Shown here in pieces: positions 63,196-64,000 of a stretch of 64,000 nt of DNA; positions within the stretch are counted from its first letter, which is position 1, and the number at the start of each line of letters is the position of its first letter. The stretch comes from Treponema sp. (lineage in GTDB: Bacteria > Spirochaetota > Spirochaetia > Treponematales > Treponemataceae): assembly GCA_017940255.1 (NCBI GenBank), contig JAGAZB010000012.1, positions 1 to 64,000 of the forward strand. Direction: 5' to 3'. A program made the position numbers and the translations under genes. Below the pieces are notes generated by a model. The model did not search any database. It saw only the letters and a program-made list of their open reading frames with translations, and was not told the origin of the DNA.

Positions 63196-63882
63196 TTAAT
63201 CTTCATCATCCTGCATCGGAACGTTGGAAAAGAGCTTGATTGCCTGCCATACTGCACTTGCAATAAGCCAGATAAGCCATGTAATGTGCCATGACATTGT
63301 TAGAAAACTGATTCCAAGATAGATTATTGTAACAATCATCCAGTAAAGCTTTGAAAGTCCGGCCCAGTAACGTCCCTGTGAAGTGCTTACGTCAAATTCA
63401 GAGCCTTCTTTTTTTGTCAAAAAGGGTTCTACATCCTGGGGAACACTCATTTTTGTGTAAACAAGAAGGCCCGTTGCAGCTGCAACACAAATTAACATAA
63501 GAATAAATCCTGTAATTCCTGCCTTATCTTCATCCCAAATGCCAAAAATATTGCTGATAGCTGGAAGGGCGCACAAAAGAATTACGCCGAAAATGTAAAG
63601 CATAACCGCAATTGAAGTATTCTGTGCCTTTTTTATGCGGTATTCATCAATCTTTGGTTTAAGTTCTCGTTCTGGTGTAAGGGAAGACAGTAGTTCATCA
63701 ATATCTCCCATATCTCCCAGAGCTTCTGTATAAGCCTGATTTTCAGATTTTCCTTCTGAAATATGTGCTTCAAAGTGTTCATTCAAATCAGCAAGAATTT
63801 CTTCTTTTAATTCAGCTGCCTTTCGTGTTTTTGGAACATCGTTGAAAAGTACATCCACATAGTTTTTTATTTTTCTGTTCAT
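63196..63882 (-). CDS. HAAS/DUF1700-like membrane protein
   Basis: 228 residues from the ATG at 63882, preceded by GAGGGA; an in-frame ATG at 63894 overlaps that site. The N-terminal 75 residues (YVDVLFNDVPKTRKAAELKEEILADLNEHFEAHISEGKSENQAYTEALGDMGDIDELL) are a HAAS-type helical domain. Four membrane helices follow (SIAVMLYIFGVILLCALPAI, ITGFILMLICVAAATGLLVY, LYWMIVTIIYLGISFLTM, WLIWLIASAVWQAI). HAAS proteins typically lie beside PadR regulators and DUF4097 proteins, as here. They probably relay envelope signals. Confidence 0.85.
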   Translation of the reverse strand: MNRKIKNYVDVLFNDVPKTRKAAELKEEILADLNEHFEAHISEGKSENQAYTEALGDMGDIDELLSSLTPERELKPKIDEYRIKKAQNTSIAVMLYIFGVILLCALPAISNIFGIWDEDKAGITGFILMLICVAAATGLLVYTKMSVPQDVEPFLTKKEGSEFDVSTSQGRYWAGLSKLYWMIVTIIYLGISFLTMSWHITWLIWLIASAVWQAIKLFSNVPMQDDED

Positions 63883-63912
63883 TTTATCCCTCACTTTGTG
63901 CCGCCGGCACCT

Positions 63913-64000
63913 TTATTTGATTAGTTTTCCAACCAGAACGCAAATCCGTTCCCAATCCATTTTGTTTTCCTGATAGAATTTTCTGCCTTCATCAGTAATT
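63913..64000 (-). CDS. PadR family transcriptional regulator, C-terminal part (5' end outside window)
   Basis: Only 28 codons plus stop are in the window; the start lies beyond the right edge. ITDEGRKFYQENKMDWERICV matches the end of the winged-helix and the C-terminal helix of PadR-type regulators. Its position upstream of the HAAS and DUF4097 genes is the usual arrangement. It is expected to repress this operon. Confidence 0.7.
   Translation of the reverse strand, partial: ITDEGRKFYQENKMDWERICVLVGKLIK

Overview
The window reads as a chromosomal segment of a gut- or rumen-type spirochaete, most likely Treponema. This is inferred from gene content: a 1509-residue BcrAD-type activase fusion next to an envelope operon, ThyX instead of ThyA, a PadR/HAAS/DUF4097 operon and a pectin/hexuronate pathway. 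Housekeeping genes have moderate GC. The left third is clearly more AT-rich and holds accessory DNA.

Layout. (1) 1-7631: end of a surface-polysaccharide cluster on the + strand: glycosyltransferases, UDP-GlcNAc 2-epimerase, an acyltransferase and an EpsG-like membrane protein. It is followed by glmS (7722-9566), which feeds UDP-GlcNAc synthesis. (2) About 9.6-22.1 kb: an accessory or defence island. It holds a giant YobI-type P-loop NTPase, a convergent FRG-domain protein with an unknown partner, a decayed tandem gene pair, IS21-type istB and istA remnants, a probable PD-(D/E)XK nuclease, a HEPN-like protein directly upstream of an AbiH-family protein, and a small two-gene unit whose first gene is frameshifted. 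(3) 22.1-33.3 kb: housekeeping: aldose epimerase, three tRNAs (Arg, Ser, Ser), a DUF308 protein, thyX, an SH3 lipoprotein, an ABC-F ATPase, a flavin reductase-rubredoxin, an RsmI-like methyltransferase, trxB and a GH3 glycosidase. Several palindromic repeat elements lie between them. (4) 33.3-48.2 kb: a chemoreceptor, divergent from a run of genes coding for the activase, an exported protein, a large TPR protein, a predicted outer-membrane barrel, and an ExbB-ExbD-TonB energy-transduction set. (5) 48.2-49.7 kb: an AT-rich two-gene module (DUF4869-like protein plus P-loop ATPase). (6) 49.7-61.2 kb: a hexuronate regulon that covers the whole route from glucuronate/mannonate to KDPG (uxaC, uxuB, uxuA, kdgK, kdgA), with a GH51 arabinofuranosidase, a YitT protein, a GNAT and a PAS-GGDEF protein between the genes. 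Four promoters or leaders share an ATACTAGT operator-like motif. (7) 61.3-64 kb: a minus-strand padR-HAAS-DUF4097-DUF4097 operon, cut by the right edge.

The strongest candidates for something new are the HEPN/AbiH pair, the YobI NTPase facing the FRG pair, and the DUF4869/ATPase module. None of these can be proved functional from sequence alone. All family assignments come from recognising motifs by eye; no database search was run.
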